DNA from: Curvularia sp. ZM96
Taxonomy: Eukaryota > Ascomycota > Dothideomycetes > Pleosporales > Pleosporaceae
Assembly: GCA_022457065.1 (NCBI GenBank)
Contig: JAJGBQ010000003.1
Location: 1-64,000 of the forward strand
Length of the DNA: 64,000 nucleotides
Direction of reading: 5' to 3'
Of the stretch, positions 21,050-33,782 are shown one piece after another (positions within the stretch are counted from its first letter, which is position 1; each line of letters opens with the position of its first letter). The notes under the pieces were generated by a model, which did no database searches, was not told the DNA's origin, and worked only from the letters and a program-made list of their open reading frames with translations. The position numbers and the translations under genes are program-made.

Positions 21050-21149
21050 TCATTTTTTCCTCTCAGCCTGCAAATACTGCCGTCTTCGTACACGTTTCCT
21101 TTAAGACAATGATCTAGTAACGAGATGCACAACTCCAGGCATAGATCCT

Positions 21150-22082
21150 AATGCAATTAGGACTCTCTTTCTCTATTATTCTCCTCTTTATAGGTATTTT
21201 AGAGAGTAGCGAATAGCTAATCTAGCGTAGTTAACTACGTATTAGTAACGATATAGTAAAGGAAGAAAGCCTACTGTAGTAGCACTACGTAGAAAATAAA
21301 ATAAAGTAGCTATATCTACACTTTCTTATATCGCTTATACATTCTTTCCTATAGCTTAACTAGAAGTAGCTAATAGTACTACTAACTATAAATAAAACTA
21401 TTTACCTAATACTAGTTAAACACGCTTATCTTATTAGCTAGGATAGTAGTATAAGCTTTATTAACAAGCCTATTAAAGATATTAATAAGCGTAAGTAATT
21501 AGTAGTTACTATTTATAATAGCTATATACGTTAAGAGGTAGATAAGCTACGTAACGTTCTCTAGATAGTAGCTATAGAGATATTAATACTATTAGGTTAC
21601 CTTAAGCTATAGCACGAGGCTTAGAGGATACGTCTCTAAAGACTTTATACTAAATCTAGTTACTAGAGTATCTCTAATCTCTTCTTACTCTTTAGCTATA
21701 AGCTATCTCTCTATTTAATTCTAATAGTCTTCTTCTCTATCTAGAGTTATATTAAGCGTAGGTACGCTATTCGCGAGTTTAACTCTAGACGTATTTAAAA
21801 CTTAAAATAAGACTTAATACGTCCTCTACGTAAAGAACGTCTAGTAGCTTACTTTTATAAAGTATACTATCTTATTTATTATAGTACTTTCTACTCTTCT
21901 AGGTTTATATTAGCTTCTAGAATTAATCTAGCTATACTTATTTCTATAATATCTTTATATATTTTTAAAAGTATAGTAAATATAGTAATATAGTAGACTA
22001 GTTTAAGAGTCTTATATAAGATAGAGAAAGCTAGTATAGAGAGCTAGCTAGAAAATACAAGAAATTAAAGTTATTAGAATAC
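21150..22082. repeat. Unclassified RIPed repeat, copy 2, left part
   Basis: AT-rich and full of stops. From about 21490 it aligns with 12540-13120. It ends in AATAC (22078-22082), the target site of the chromovirus, and resumes at 29457. The stretch 21150-21490 has no counterpart in copy 1, where the truncated Gypsy has replaced it. Confidence 0.7.
22078..22082 (+). repeat. Target-site duplication AATAC (left)
   Basis: Identical to 29457-29461. The single-copy empty site is preserved near 13116 in repeat copy 1. Confidence 0.9.
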
Positions 22083-22558
22083 TGTTACAAGTAACAAAGA
22101 AGGATTCTCTCCTTGTCAGGGATGGCGAGGTTAAGGACCAACCACGTCTCCGTTAGAAGACAAAGGGCATCGCGGGGCTTAGGAGTTACGTGATGTGCCA
22201 TCTCGCCAAGGCTAGCCATCTAAGATAGCAGTACAGGGAGAGATAGTAAGGCCATCTCTAACATCTCGCTAAAGAAAGATAGACGAGATAGCAGGACTAG
22301 AGGTAATAGATATAAGAATAGGTTAGATTTTATTATTATATTCGTTGTAGTTAACTCTTATAAGTTCTTCTCTTATATAAATTAATACTTAGTTATTCTA
22401 TTTACTAATAGAATTAATTATTAATTTTACTACTAGTTAAACTTCTATAACTTCTCTCTACTACAAATCGCTAGAAAACAATTACACGAAATACTTTATA
22501 TAAGTCTCGCCCTAATCTAAACTAAGACTAGGTAAGTATAGCGAACCCCTGTATAACA
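22083..22558 (+). repeat. 5' LTR of chromovirus
   Basis: 476 bp, TGTTACAAG...GTATAACA. Its first ~170 bp are noticeably less RIPed than the element body. It differs from the 3' LTR mainly by transitions. No tRNA primer-binding site could be recognised just downstream, probably because of RIP. Confidence 0.92.
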
Positions 22559-25500
22559 CTTTAACTACCTATAGATTCTATAGAAGGATTTAACTAGTAG
22601 CGTCTAATTAAGATTTTAACATGTCTTATAACTCGAATAGATCGACTAATACTCTAGGTATAGAAGCTATAGCCCTAGCCTTAGACGAGAATATAACTAG
22701 CTCTTATAAGAAGAGGTAGGACGAGCTAACTAGAGAATTAGTAGACTACGAACTCGTTAATCTTAGACGCGAGGCCTAGGGTTAGGCACGATAGATAGCT
22801 AAGCTATAAGCAATAATTAACTAGCTTACTAGTTAGCTAATAGCCACGCCTAATAAGAAGAAAGCTACCGCGAAACTCAAGATAGCGGCACCTAAGAAGT
22901 TTAATAGAAGTTATAATAAGTTATAGATATTTCTAACTAGCGTCGACCTCTATAGTAAATACTATAGAGTACCTAACGACTAGGAAAAGATCCTACTAAC
23001 TAGCACGTACATAAAGGGCAAGGTAGCTAGGTAAGTATAGCCGTACGTTAAGAACTTCCTAAAGGATATAGACAATTTCAGGACTAAAGTAGAGATACAA
23101 GAACTGTTTAAAGACTAGGAAAACTTTAAGAAGGAAATAGAACGCATCTTTGGCGAAATAGACGAAAAGAAATAGGTAGAAAGAGTAATTACTCGTTTAC
23201 GCTAAACTAAGTCGGTATCCGCGTACACGGCTAAGTTTAAGTAACTATAGTCTAGAATTAATTAGAACGACGTATTACTTTATACGGCGTATAAAGTAGG
23301 ACTAAAAGAAAATGTTAAAGATAGACTTGTATATTATAACGAACTAGAGACGCTACACGTACTAATTAAACTAGCTACGCGTATTAATTATAGGCTATAG
23401 AAGAGAAACGAATAGAAAAGAAAGTAGTTCTAACCTATAATAGCTAATACTAAGAAATACTATAGTAATAGAGATAAAGATAGCGATACTATTATAACTA
23501 GCAAGGTATAAGAAAAGTCTAAGAATAGAAAATTCTAAAGAAAGAACTAAGACGGCCTTTCTAAGAAAGAACGCTAGAGGCGTTACGATAATAAAGCATG
23601 TCTTAGGTATGGAGAATTAGAGCACTTCTATAGAGACTACCTAAGAAACGAAGTTAGTAAGTAAGTAGTAGTAAAGATAAAGATGTTAAGAAATTAGCTA
23701 TCTATCTTACTATTTATAGAAGAACTAAATAATAATCTTAGTAATATAGACCTATATAATAAGGCCCGCTTAAATAAGAGTAATAACTTTAAGATAGTTC
23801 CTAGACCTATTTAGGCGAATAAGGTTATGCGATAGGCAACTCTAGAACTAACTAATTAGAAAATTAATACTAAGAATATATAGTAACGACTAGTAAAAGA
23901 AGAATATTAGCTATATAGCGATACTACTTACGTAGTAGATACCTGTGCGTATCGCGCTCGACGACTTAATATTACTAGATACGAGGCTAATAATATAGCT
24001 AGAAGAGCGTTTAAGAAATAATCTCTCTTTACAGACCTCACGCTACTAGAATATTAACTAGTAGAAGACTATAACTAAGAGAAAGAACTCTACTAACAAT
24101 TCTACTAGGTTAACTATAGAAGAGACTTCTATATATACTACGTAGATAAAAAGAAGCGGAGCAAGCTTAACGAGCATAGCTACTACTATATATATCTATA
24201 GGTAAATAAATACTTAATATTAGATTATTATATCTATAAAGAAGAATACTAAGAAGCGTATAAGCGCTTAGAATAGATTAACTACGTAGAGAAATACTAA
24301 TTCTATTAAGAATAGCAAATTATAGTAAGGTAAGAAAGCTACTACCTACACAGGACTATAACAGCTAAGAAATGCTAAATAGTAGAATATAAGACTTATA
24401 ATATAATAAAGAATTAAATTCTAATACTAGAGACACTAGAGGAAATAATCCTATATATAAACATCTACTAGACCTTTTATACGGAAGATTAGTGTATAAT
24501 ACACTATAATATAAAGGTAAACACTAGTTATTTTCCGCGTAACACTAACTAAAAGAATAAGAATTAATAACGCGAAAATAGAGCTAATAAGGAATAGACA
24601 TCTAGAAGAGATCTTATACTTTATAAGTATAGTAATTAGAGATTATACTATAGAGACGCCTATTTAGATTACTTAGTAGCTAAATGATAAGCTAGAAAGT
24701 TCCCTAAAGAAAGAAAGAGGTTAGAAAAGGGCTAACGCTTTTACCTAAAAAACTAGAATGCTGCTAGGGACAGGGTCACGCTAGTAAAGGCAGTCTTAAA
24801 ACGACTCTTAGACAAGTATAAGTTACTAGTAATCGCGTGTTAGAACTAATAGCGATTATATATATATATAGATATAGGATAAAAGTAACTATAGATAGCA
24901 GAGCTATACAAACTATAATTTCGTCCTAAGTAATAGAAAAGTATAGAATACCCTACTAGAATAAGAAGATTCCGCTAGAGGTAGTATTAGCTAAAGACAC
25001 CCCTATAGCATATGGAAACGGCACGATTAGACTAGAAACTAAGTTAGTAATACTAAAGGTAGTAGATACAAAAAGCTAAATAAATATTAGTATTATAGAT
25101 TTAGGAGAAATAGAATTGCTAATTAGTTATAACTAGCTAGATGCCTATAACTCTACTATTAACTAGCGAAAGAAGACAATACTTAGCTAAGAACCTGCGC
25201 GCAAGATTACTAGAGTACGAAAAGAGACACGCCTAACAAATTAGAGCTTACTCTAGAATAGGAGATTTAGTAAGATCTTACCGCATAAGATCGCGAGAAT
25301 TTATGCGAAGAACTCTTAGGAAGTAGAAGTTATTTAGATAAGACGAGTCGCGCCTATAAAGGACGGACCCTTACTACTAGATATACTAGATATATACTAA
25401 ATAAACAAGTTTAGAGAACTATTTAAGGAAAATAAAGTAATAGACCTAGCTAAATACTAAGATTAGAATTACGAGATTATCTTAGAGGAAGGAGCGAAGT

Positions 25501-28500
25501 TAAGCCTAGAACTAATATACTTAATAGCACCTAAGCACGATACTAAGCTACAGGCATATCTAAAAAAGAATTTAAAAAAGGAATTTATCTAACTAGGATA
25601 TAGTCTAATAGCCTTACTAATATTATTTGTAAAGAAGCTAAATAGGAAATAGCAACTATATATTAACTTCTAACAGTTAAATAGCGTTATACGAAAAAAC
25701 TAATATTCTTTACTACTAATATTAGAGCTTATAGATCGACTCTAGAGAGCCTAGTAGTTTACAAAGTTTAATATATAAGAAGAATTCTATTAGATTAGAA
25801 TTAAGAAAGGATACAAGTAGAAGACGGCGTTTAAGATAAAATATAGACTATTTAAGTTCTAAGTTATACTAATAGGTCTAACTAATATACCTGCGACCTT
25901 TTAATTAGTTATTAATAACGTACTCTATAAGTACTTTAGAGTCTTTACTATAGCCTACTTAGACGATATACTAGTGTACTCTAAGAGAACTCTTAAGGAA
26001 TATATTAAATATGTTAAGAAAGTACTTAGGAAGCTTAAGAAGTATAAGCTATACCTATAGCTAAGAAAGTGCGAATTCTACGTTAAAGAAATAGAATTTC
26101 TAGGCTTTATTATCTTAACTAAAGAAGTTAAAATAAACCTAAAGAAGATCGCGACTATATAGAAATAGCTAAAACTTAAAATAGTTAAGAATATATAATT
26201 CTTTCTAGAATTTACTAATTACTATTAGAAGTTTATTAAAGATTATTTAAAAATTACTGCGCTACTCTCTAAAATTACGAAAAAAGAAGTAGAATTCTAG
26301 TAGAACGAGGAATATTAGAAGGCGTTTAAATAAATTAAATAGATCTTCCTTAAAGCACCTATACTAGAGATATACGACCTAAGACGAAAGACGCGAGTTA
26401 AGACTAACGCGTTAGACTACGCACTTAGAGCTATACTATTATAGTAGTACCTAGATAGAAAATAGAGACTAGTGTTCTACTATTCTAGGAAGTTCTTAGG
26501 AGCTAAACTTAACTACGACGTTTACGATAAGGAGCTACTTAGAGTAGTTAATACCTTTAAATAATAGAAAGTGTACCTATTAGAACTCTCTAACTTAATT
26601 AAGGTTTTTACTAATTATTAGAACCTAGCAAGTTTTATAACGACTAAGAAGCTTAATTAATAATAAGTCTAATAGGCTAAGATATTAGCTTAGTTCGACT
26701 TTAAGATTACGCATTAAGTAGGATCGCTTAATAGAGTAGCTAACGCTCTAAGCTAAAGATCTAACCTACGCGATAAAGGTTACTAAGAACCGCACGACGT
26801 AGTACTTAAGAGAATACCTAATAGTAGCTTAAAGTATAACTAACTAGAACTAGCTAAGATAGCTAAGGTAGCTATATTAATAAATACTCTATAGTAGTAA
26901 TAGTAGCAGAAAGTAGCTAAATAGAAGCTAGACACTAATAATCCTAAGTAGGAGGCACTACTATAAGATAATAAAGAGTACTATTATATAATTTAGAAAG
27001 ACTAAATATATGTACCTCTATATATAAGGGCAGATCTTATATAAGACCTACACGAGTCTCTAGAGTATAGGTATATAGAAGTTAAAGAAATAGTTAGGCG
27101 ACTAATAAGAGTATTTATAATACTATACTTGCGAGCAGAGGTATAGAAGATCTTAGGTAACTATTTAGTATATTATTAAAATAAGCCTAAGAGACATAAG
27201 CCCTACAGCCTATTATAACCCTTACTACTACTAATACGACTATAGAGTAGCGTAATAATAAACTTTATAGTAAAGCTTCTAAAGTTACTAGAGCTAGAAT
27301 TAGCTCGTTTTTATAATACTATTCTAGTAATCGTGTACTAATTAACTAAAAAAGCAAAGTTCGTGCCTATAGAAGAGACTATTATAGTAGAAAAATACGC
27401 GTACGAGATTACTAAGGTACTAGTATTAGAGTATAGAATACCTAAGAAATTTATTATAGATAGAGATAAGCTATTTATATTAAAGTATTAGTTAACGTTC
27501 TTAGTAAAAATAGGAGTAAAGAAGAAGCTATTAACTAGCTTCTACCTAGAAACTAATAGATAAACTAAATAAATAAATTAAACGCTAGAATAATACTTAC
27601 AAATATATGCTAATAAGCTATAAGATAACTAGGTTAAACTCTTACTAATAGCATAATTAGCCTATAATAGTTTAAAATTAGCGATAATAAAGCACTCGCC
27701 GCACTACGCTAATTATAGGTATAAGCTAGTTACTTATTAAGACCTAAAGGATATTAAAAGTATTATAGTTAGAGCAGACGATAAGACTTAACTAATACAA
27801 GAATTATATAAAGAACTAAGTAAGAACATTACTTATAAGAATCTTATAACGTCTAAAGCTATAAATAAGTAAAGAATTAAAGGACTAACCTTTAAGAAGA
27901 GGGATAAAGTTTTCTTGTTACGATAAAACCTAAAAACTAAGCGACTAAGTAAGAAACTAGATAATCTCTAATTAGGACTATTTAAAATTCTAGAGAAATT
28001 AGAACTAGTAAACTATAAACTCTAGCTACTACTAGGCATGCGTATATATAACGTTTTTTATAAGAAACTATTAGAACTAGTACTCTAAAACGCTAAGCTA
28101 GTAGAAGACATAGAGCTTAAAGACGACGAGTACATAGTTAAGAAAATTAAGAACCTATAGAAAGTTAGTAGTTAGTAGAAGTACTTAGTTAAGTAGAAAG
28201 AATAGCCTAAGAGCTATAATACTTAGAAACTTAAAAGAAATCTAACGAACTATAAGTTACTAGTACGTAAGTACTACTAGAAATATCTAAAGAAGTAAGA
28301 ACTAGGTTCTTAAGAGAAAGAAAGTAATTAAGAGAAAAAGAGTTAAAAGAAGTATTAGCCTATAACTAGCCTAAGTTAGTTAACTATTTAGGTAGCGATA
28401 GTCTAGTTATTAGAAGGTCTATACTAAGAGTAGAACTCCTCTTAGCCTACTCTTTTGCACGACCCTAAATAGCGAGAATAGCAAGATCTTAGTTAGCAAA

Positions 28501-28966
28501 CCCTTACTCGCGCGTCTTAACCTCTAGAAGTTTACGACGAACTCGCGTAGCATTCTCTTTAATGCGTACTAACTCGAGACGCTTTTACCGCTTCTCCTGC
28601 TATACCTTCTTCTACTCCTCTTTAGAAATAAATAGGCTGCACGTAGTACTAATAGAAATACAACTAGTATAACAGCTAGTTGTAGTATCTATAAAATAAT
28701 AGAGATTCTTATTCTTATAGCGTTTATAATGATAAGAAGTTATCTTATTCCCTTACTCTTTTACACGGTTAGCACGCGAGTAACGCTCCTCGTTCGACTT
28801 TTAAGCACGAACGCGAGTATAGGAAGACAGGACCTTAGATATAGTTAGGAAGGCTAAATAGAAGAGATAGATATAATAGCCTAGGACTTACTAACCTTAT
28901 ATATAGCCCACGCCTTACGAATTAGCATAGGAAAATAATAGTCTAGAGTATTAGAATAATACGCCT

Positions 28967-28980
28967 AAGAGGGGGGATAA
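28967..28980 (+). promoter_or_regulatory. Polypurine tract
   Basis: AAGAGGGGGGATAA directly abuts the 3' LTR, where plus-strand DNA synthesis of an LTR retrotransposon is primed. Confidence 0.8.
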
Positions 28981-29456
28981 TATTATAAGTAATAAAGAAG
29001 GATTCTCTTCTTATTAGAGATAGCGAGGTTAAGGACTAACCACGTCTCTATTAGAAGACAAAGAGCATTGCGGGGCTTAGGAGTCACGTAATGTGCTATC
29101 TCGCCAAGGCTAGCTATCTAAGATAGTAGTATAGGAAGAGATAGCAGGGCCATCTCTAACATCTCGCCAAGAAAAGATAGACGAGATAGCAAGACTAGAG
29201 GCAATAGATATAAGAATAGGTTAGATTTTATTATTACATTTATTATAGTCAACTCTTATAAGTTCTTCTCTTACATAAATTAATACTTAGTTATTCTATT
29301 TACTAATAGAATTAATTATTAATTTTACTACTAGTTAAACTTCTATAACTTCTCTCTACTACGAATCGCCAGAAAACAATCGCACGGAATACTTTATACA
29401 AGTCTCGCCCTAACCCGGACCGAGACTAGGTAAGTATAGCGAACCCCCGTGTAACA
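28981..29456 (+). repeat. 3' LTR of chromovirus
   Basis: 476 bp, the same length as the 5' LTR. Starts TATTATAAGTAATAAAG (RIPed TGTTAC) and ends GTGTAACA, followed by the AATAC duplication. Confidence 0.92.
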
Positions 29457-29925
29457 AATACATAGAGAGGTCTACTAATCGTAATTAGTCTATAGTAGTA
29501 GACGCGTTTTAAACTAAATTTAAAGTTTCTATAGAAAGACTTAGTAGGTCGCGCTACTAAGGTTATACTATTTATATAGATAGGTTTTAAAATAGTAGAG
29601 TAGAATACAAGTATAATATAATTAATATATAATAAGCTTATATTTAGATAAGTAGTTAATTAAAGAGTTAAGTAGATTAGCATAGATAGAATCTATAGTA
29701 AAAGAATATATATCTACTAAATTAGAGAGAACGTATATAGAAGAGAAGAGTAAAGAAGAGCGAATGCGTTACGCGTACACGTATAGCTACGCACGTGCAT
29801 ATAAGACAAGATAAAAAGATTAGATTAAGGTAGGTAATACGGCAGATCTATTAACAAGCGTGAGAGGAGAACAGGAGAGATAAGAGAGAACAATATGAAG
29901 AGGAGGGGCCTGCTACTAACGAATC
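29457..29925. repeat. Unclassified RIPed repeat, copy 2, right part
   Basis: Begins with AATAC and aligns with 13116-13575. It ends in a purine-rich stretch (GAGAGGAGAACAGGAGAGAT region near 29870) where unique sequence resumes. Confidence 0.75.
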
Positions 29926-30197
29926 GCACATGGTTGCCCACTAGTAAAGTGCCCGCAAGCTCCCGCAATGGCGCTACAATCCTCTGCTACCTCGACGAGT
30001 TTTACACTATTGCCTACGTGCGGCCTGCGACTGCGCTCAAATGCGCGTATATCTCCTTCGCCTACGATGTTTAGGCACCTGATATATGGCTATATTAGCG
30101 CAAGCTGGACACTACTAGCGCCGCAACATACTATACAAAGAGCGTCTTTGATTACACTTTCGGCAATAAAAAGTACCTTCTTTAAGCGCGAGGATTG

Positions 30198-31784
30198 CTA
30201 GGGAACTATATTAACTTCGCGTGCCTCCGCAGTATGCGGCTGGAGCGAATCAATCACCTCTCCTCGAAGTACGCGTGCGACTACTGCGCTGTGGTATGCT
30301 TCAAACTTGCTTTCTTTGCTTTGCCATACGTCATCCTTTATATCGAACAGCATGCGTCTACCAACACCTGGCACCCAGTCTTGTACAGTGTCACAGAGGG
30401 TTGAGAGACTGAGGAACTCTAGGCAAAGGCATTGCCCAATTTCTGTAAGAGTCAGCTCCCACGTGTTCCGATAGTCTCCCAGTCGTACAAGAGACGTGCG
30501 TACAAGTGTGAGACGGCGAAGTGTGTCCTTGTGCGCAAGCAGAAAACCCATCAATGTCTTCCAATCGGTCGCTATCTCTAGTTCAACGTTGCAGATCTAA
30601 TTCCAACGCGAGTGAAGACTAAGATGTGAAAGTAGTGCCATAGAGCCTCGCGCCTGCTCTCTCTCTCGGCTCCCGTACGTTAGTCGAAGATAGCCATCAA
30701 CAAGCCTTCTGAATGCTAGGCTCAATCGTTGAAGTTTGGTAGCACTAATAAGAAAGAAAAAGACAAGCCTCGCTACGGTCTCCATGCAGCCTGTCATTTC
30801 GTCATTATCAGACACACAAAAATCAAGACAAGTCAGATCAGAGAACGCGCACGCCATCGCTTGCAGCCGCCTATAGAGCAGCTTAATCTCGTCAGATTCT
30901 ACAAGGCCAGTACGGGCGTCTGCGTCTGCTTCTGGCGAAGTCGCATGAATAGATCAACAGAGACGTATAATCTCATAATGGCCGCTAAGCCTTAGAAGTT
31001 TCAAGCGCGCTAGTGTTGCGAAGGCAGGGCCGCCAATATACATACTCATCTTCTATAGCCTCTAGCCTTTTCCTCTAAAGTATGCGAGCCTTTCGAGCAC
31101 GATCGACAGTTATAGGGCATCAATATCTTCGTCTTCATCGCTATTCGTAAATCCAACAATATAGTCAGGGTAGAAATAAAGGTCTCGCCATCAAAGAGCC
31201 CATGTGTTGGTGTCAAGAAACCTCGGCTCGTGCTCAAAGGCACTTAAATTCAGCAGTATTTAGTGGGCCTTGGAAAATTAAGTAACGGATACATTTCCTA
31301 CTTCTGCGTTTGCAATAGACCGAATATCTTTGTTTTGCAGCTTGCGGTCTGCATTATATGCTTCGTAGAGCGCATTTTTCTCTTCCTTAGACAATCTAGC
31401 CCACTCTTCATATAGCATGAGCTGACTACGTAGTTCTTCATCTTCGTAGTAAGTTGTATGGCAGGCCTTCCATAGGATGTGATCTGGAGTGCCTAGCTGG
31501 TGTATACCCTTCACCCAGGTGTCGAAGTCCGCAAACTTCCAGTATCCACGAATTCTGTGGAGCGCGATAGTCTTGACAAAACAGTTAAGCACAGAGTTCT
31601 AGGAAATGTTATATAGGGGCTCGCAGCCGTGCTCGCAGAGCTCAAAGTTAATCTCCTCAAAAAGAAGAGGCGTTGCAAGCTCGCTTAGGCTTCTGCAGGT
31701 CTGCCTAACCTGCTTCCATTCCCACACATTAACGTATTCTAGAACTGCGAGTAAAAGCTCCATTAGAAGATCAAGAAGTAACAT
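30198..31784 (-). pseudogene. F-box protein pseudogene
   Basis: The first block on the minus strand (31784-31599) is an F-box: a LLMELLLAVLEYV core followed by QVRQTCRSLSELATPLLFEE. An in-frame TAG follows. The next block (31592-31278) continues in coding sense (KTIALHRIRGYWKFADFDTW). Further blocks at 30857-30597 and 30554-30198 look like the leucine-rich C-terminal part (LRRLTLVRTSLVRLGDYRNT, CLEFLSLSTLCD). Between them are stops and frame changes. The stop at about 31600 fits a CAG-to-TAG transition, as RIP makes. Intact relatives are fungal SCF ubiquitin-ligase substrate receptors. Introns cannot be excluded for some breaks. Confidence 0.7.
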
Positions 31785-31920
31785 TGCGCTGCGGCGTGTT
31801 GTGGGTAGTAAGAGCGCGAACCAGCACTTTGCAAGTAGAAGTGCGGGGTGCTGGTCTGTGCGCGCGCCAAGACTAAATTTACGAAGGTTCCGTTCAGTGT
31901 CCGTGAGTGAACCGTACTTA

Positions 31921-32194
31921 GGGGGTCACCCGGTGGACAAAATAACGCGTACTCTAAAACTGGCTTGGCCCACTAAGATCATCAAGAACATCAAAAACCT
32001 TCTTACTTTCTAGGCTTAAAAGTCCACCACAACGTAAGGATTTCAGGGGTAAAAAAGCTAGAAGTTTCTCGCAATATCCTAAAGTATCGTTGTATGTCAA
32101 AAAATCTAAGTAAATAACTTAACAAATTTGATATTAACTGATGTAAAGCGTAGGTCATTTGTGAGTCCGCGTTATTTTGTCCACCGGGTGGGGG
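31921..32194. mobile_element. 274-bp MITE with terminal inverted repeats
   Basis: The left end (CACCCGGTGGACAAAATAAC then GCGTACTC) and right end (reverse complement CACCCGGTGGACAAAATAAC then GCGGACTC) form a near-perfect ~30-bp inverted repeat. TA lies immediately outside both ends (31919-31920 and 32195-32196), the target duplication of Tc1/mariner/pogo-type elements. It has no coding capacity, so it is non-autonomous. Confidence 0.88.
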
Positions 32195-32217
32195 TACATA
32201 AGCATATCCCAAGCGCA

Positions 32218-32505
32218 GCTGTCAGCACAACCCCAAGTTAGCACGGGCCATATCCACGAACACCAACTCTTTGTCCTATGCTATCTGATAACTCACGCTA
32301 TATAGATCGTATAATGATAAAACGTAGTGCATTAGACGTGCGCGAGTCTCCTGCATCTAAAGCGGAAGTTATATCTGTTTTAAATATAGTTTAGACGGTA
32401 TCTGCTACTGTGAACTAGTGGGTAGATGGGCAGGGGTACAACGCGCTATCCAACCATAATTCCCTTTCGACTATAAATCCGTTTGGCATATTGTGTAGAG
32501 TCACT
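32218..32505 (+). repeat. Dispersed ~290-bp repeat, copy B
   Basis: The least mutated of the three copies. Starts near CAGCTGTCAGCACAACCCCA and ends near CGTTTGGCATATTGTGTAG. In direct orientation with copy C, which lies on the other side of the NLR/gasdermin pair. Confidence 0.88.
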
Positions 32506-33690
32506 CAGAGGCATATGGGAGTGCGTGGGACGTCAAATGAGCCTTGATTCGATAGACACCTATAGGCCTTGTACAAAAGGATATCAAAAATCTACAGAAT
32601 AACTATGTAGGATAGTCTGTACTTATACTAGCCGATACGGGTCCGACTCGGATTTGGTTCAGTTTGATCTTGGATCTATTGGCTGAATGGCCACTGGGTT
32701 GGTTTGATAGTGTGCCGTTACTGTAAGGTAGATACTATACTAGTGATTAATATACTTCTATATATATATACAGCTTATAGTAATAAAATCACACGCTATA
32801 TCGCAGCAATAGATAAACGCGTTATCTAGCGCGCCAAGCTCTGCTAGTAGTGGTCCATAGGGGGCAGGAAGAGGCACTTAGTCTGGCGATAGAAGAGAGA
32901 GACTACTGTAGGTACTAAGTAGCGCTCTTCTTTCTACTATTACATTATAAATAGCGCAGCGATGCTCGCGGTAAATAAGAATACGGTAGGTAGGTAGATA
33001 AGTAAGTATAGTTAGTAATAGATATAGATAGAAATAGAGATAGAGATAAAGATAGCTTATAGTATAAGTATATTCTATTATATTGTATTATATATTATAT
33101 CGCGTCGTGTCGCGTCACGTATTTCCTATCTATATAAGATATTCAAGAGGCGTGTTAGATATTAGTAACTAATTAGTGTTAGAGATATAAGCTACTCAGC
33201 TGATATCTCATGAGATCTAAGTCTAAAGTCGATCTATCAAGACTATAATCGATCGACAGATATCTGTCTATGATGCTATAGATTACGCAAGCTACTACTA
33301 GATAGACTCTTCTAGAATCTATTCTGATCAATATATATAGTAGTAGGATAGCAAGTAGATAGAAACTAGAGCAGTTTGAACAGAGTTATTTGACCATTCA
33401 GCTTCTCTCCTATAATCCTCTCGATCAGATCATCTCTATATTTTGACAATTAGTAGTCGTCTAGAAACTCCCCCGCCTCCCCTAGTTAGGGGCTTTAACG
33501 GGTGGTCCAAGTGTAGCTGGAGAAAGCCCCCTAGGGCCCCCTCGGGGGCTTTGTCGGGGGCATCCGTATGCCATAGTGGGGGGGTGGAGCTCTTGTATTA
33601 TAATACGTACCTAATTAGATAATACAATCTCGACCTAGACCTAGTTCTAGAGACGTCTTACTGTCACATGACATAAAGGAGCACAAAAAT
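32506..33690. other. AT-rich intergenic, no gene
   Basis: Contains short GATA-type tracts (ATAGATAGAAATAGAGATAG near 33020), a TATA-rich stretch near 33070-33110 with repeated CGCGTCGTGTCGCGTCACG, and a GC hairpin region (separate entry). Confidence 0.6.
33520..33552. repeat. GC-rich inverted repeat
   Basis: AAAGCCCCC pairs with GGGGGCTTT across a short GC loop, within a G/C-rich 33465-33590 island. It sits about 200 bp beyond the 3' end of the NLR gene. Its role is unknown. Confidence 0.6.
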
Positions 33691-33782
33691 GACATGATGA
33701 GACTGCAGTTGACCCCAGCCCAGATAGCCAAGATGAGCCATTTCGGTCTGAGTAAATTAGAACAAAAAAGCTACTTGCGCCA

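Larger units (their letters stand above)
22083..29456 (+). mobile_element. Full-length RIPed Ty3/Gypsy chromovirus
   Basis: 7374 bp with two 476-bp LTRs and a 5-bp target duplication. Despite RIP stops, the + strand shows in order: Gag core (about 22880-23350), zinc knuckle (about 23593-23640), aspartic protease (about 25000-25150) and reverse transcriptase with YLDD at 25956-25967. Then come RNase H (NYDVYDKELL near 26510-26540), integrase (about 27010-27750) and a C-terminal chromodomain (about 28110-28280, Y-V-K-I ... KYLVK-KE-PKSYNT). The chromodomain assigns it to the chromoviruses, whose chromodomains bias insertion toward heterochromatin. It is dead: dozens of TAG/TAA codons replace CAG/CAA/TGG. 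Confidence 0.92.

Noticed and set aside
20893..21132. 79-aa minus-strand frame
   Set aside because: Overlaps the 289-aa frame and contains no recognisable feature beyond a hydrophobic stretch; could be an upstream exon but splice sites were not convincing.
33520..33552. GC hairpin considered as a bacterial-type terminator
   Set aside because: The context is a fungal nuclear genome; rho-independent termination does not apply. Kept only as an inverted repeat.
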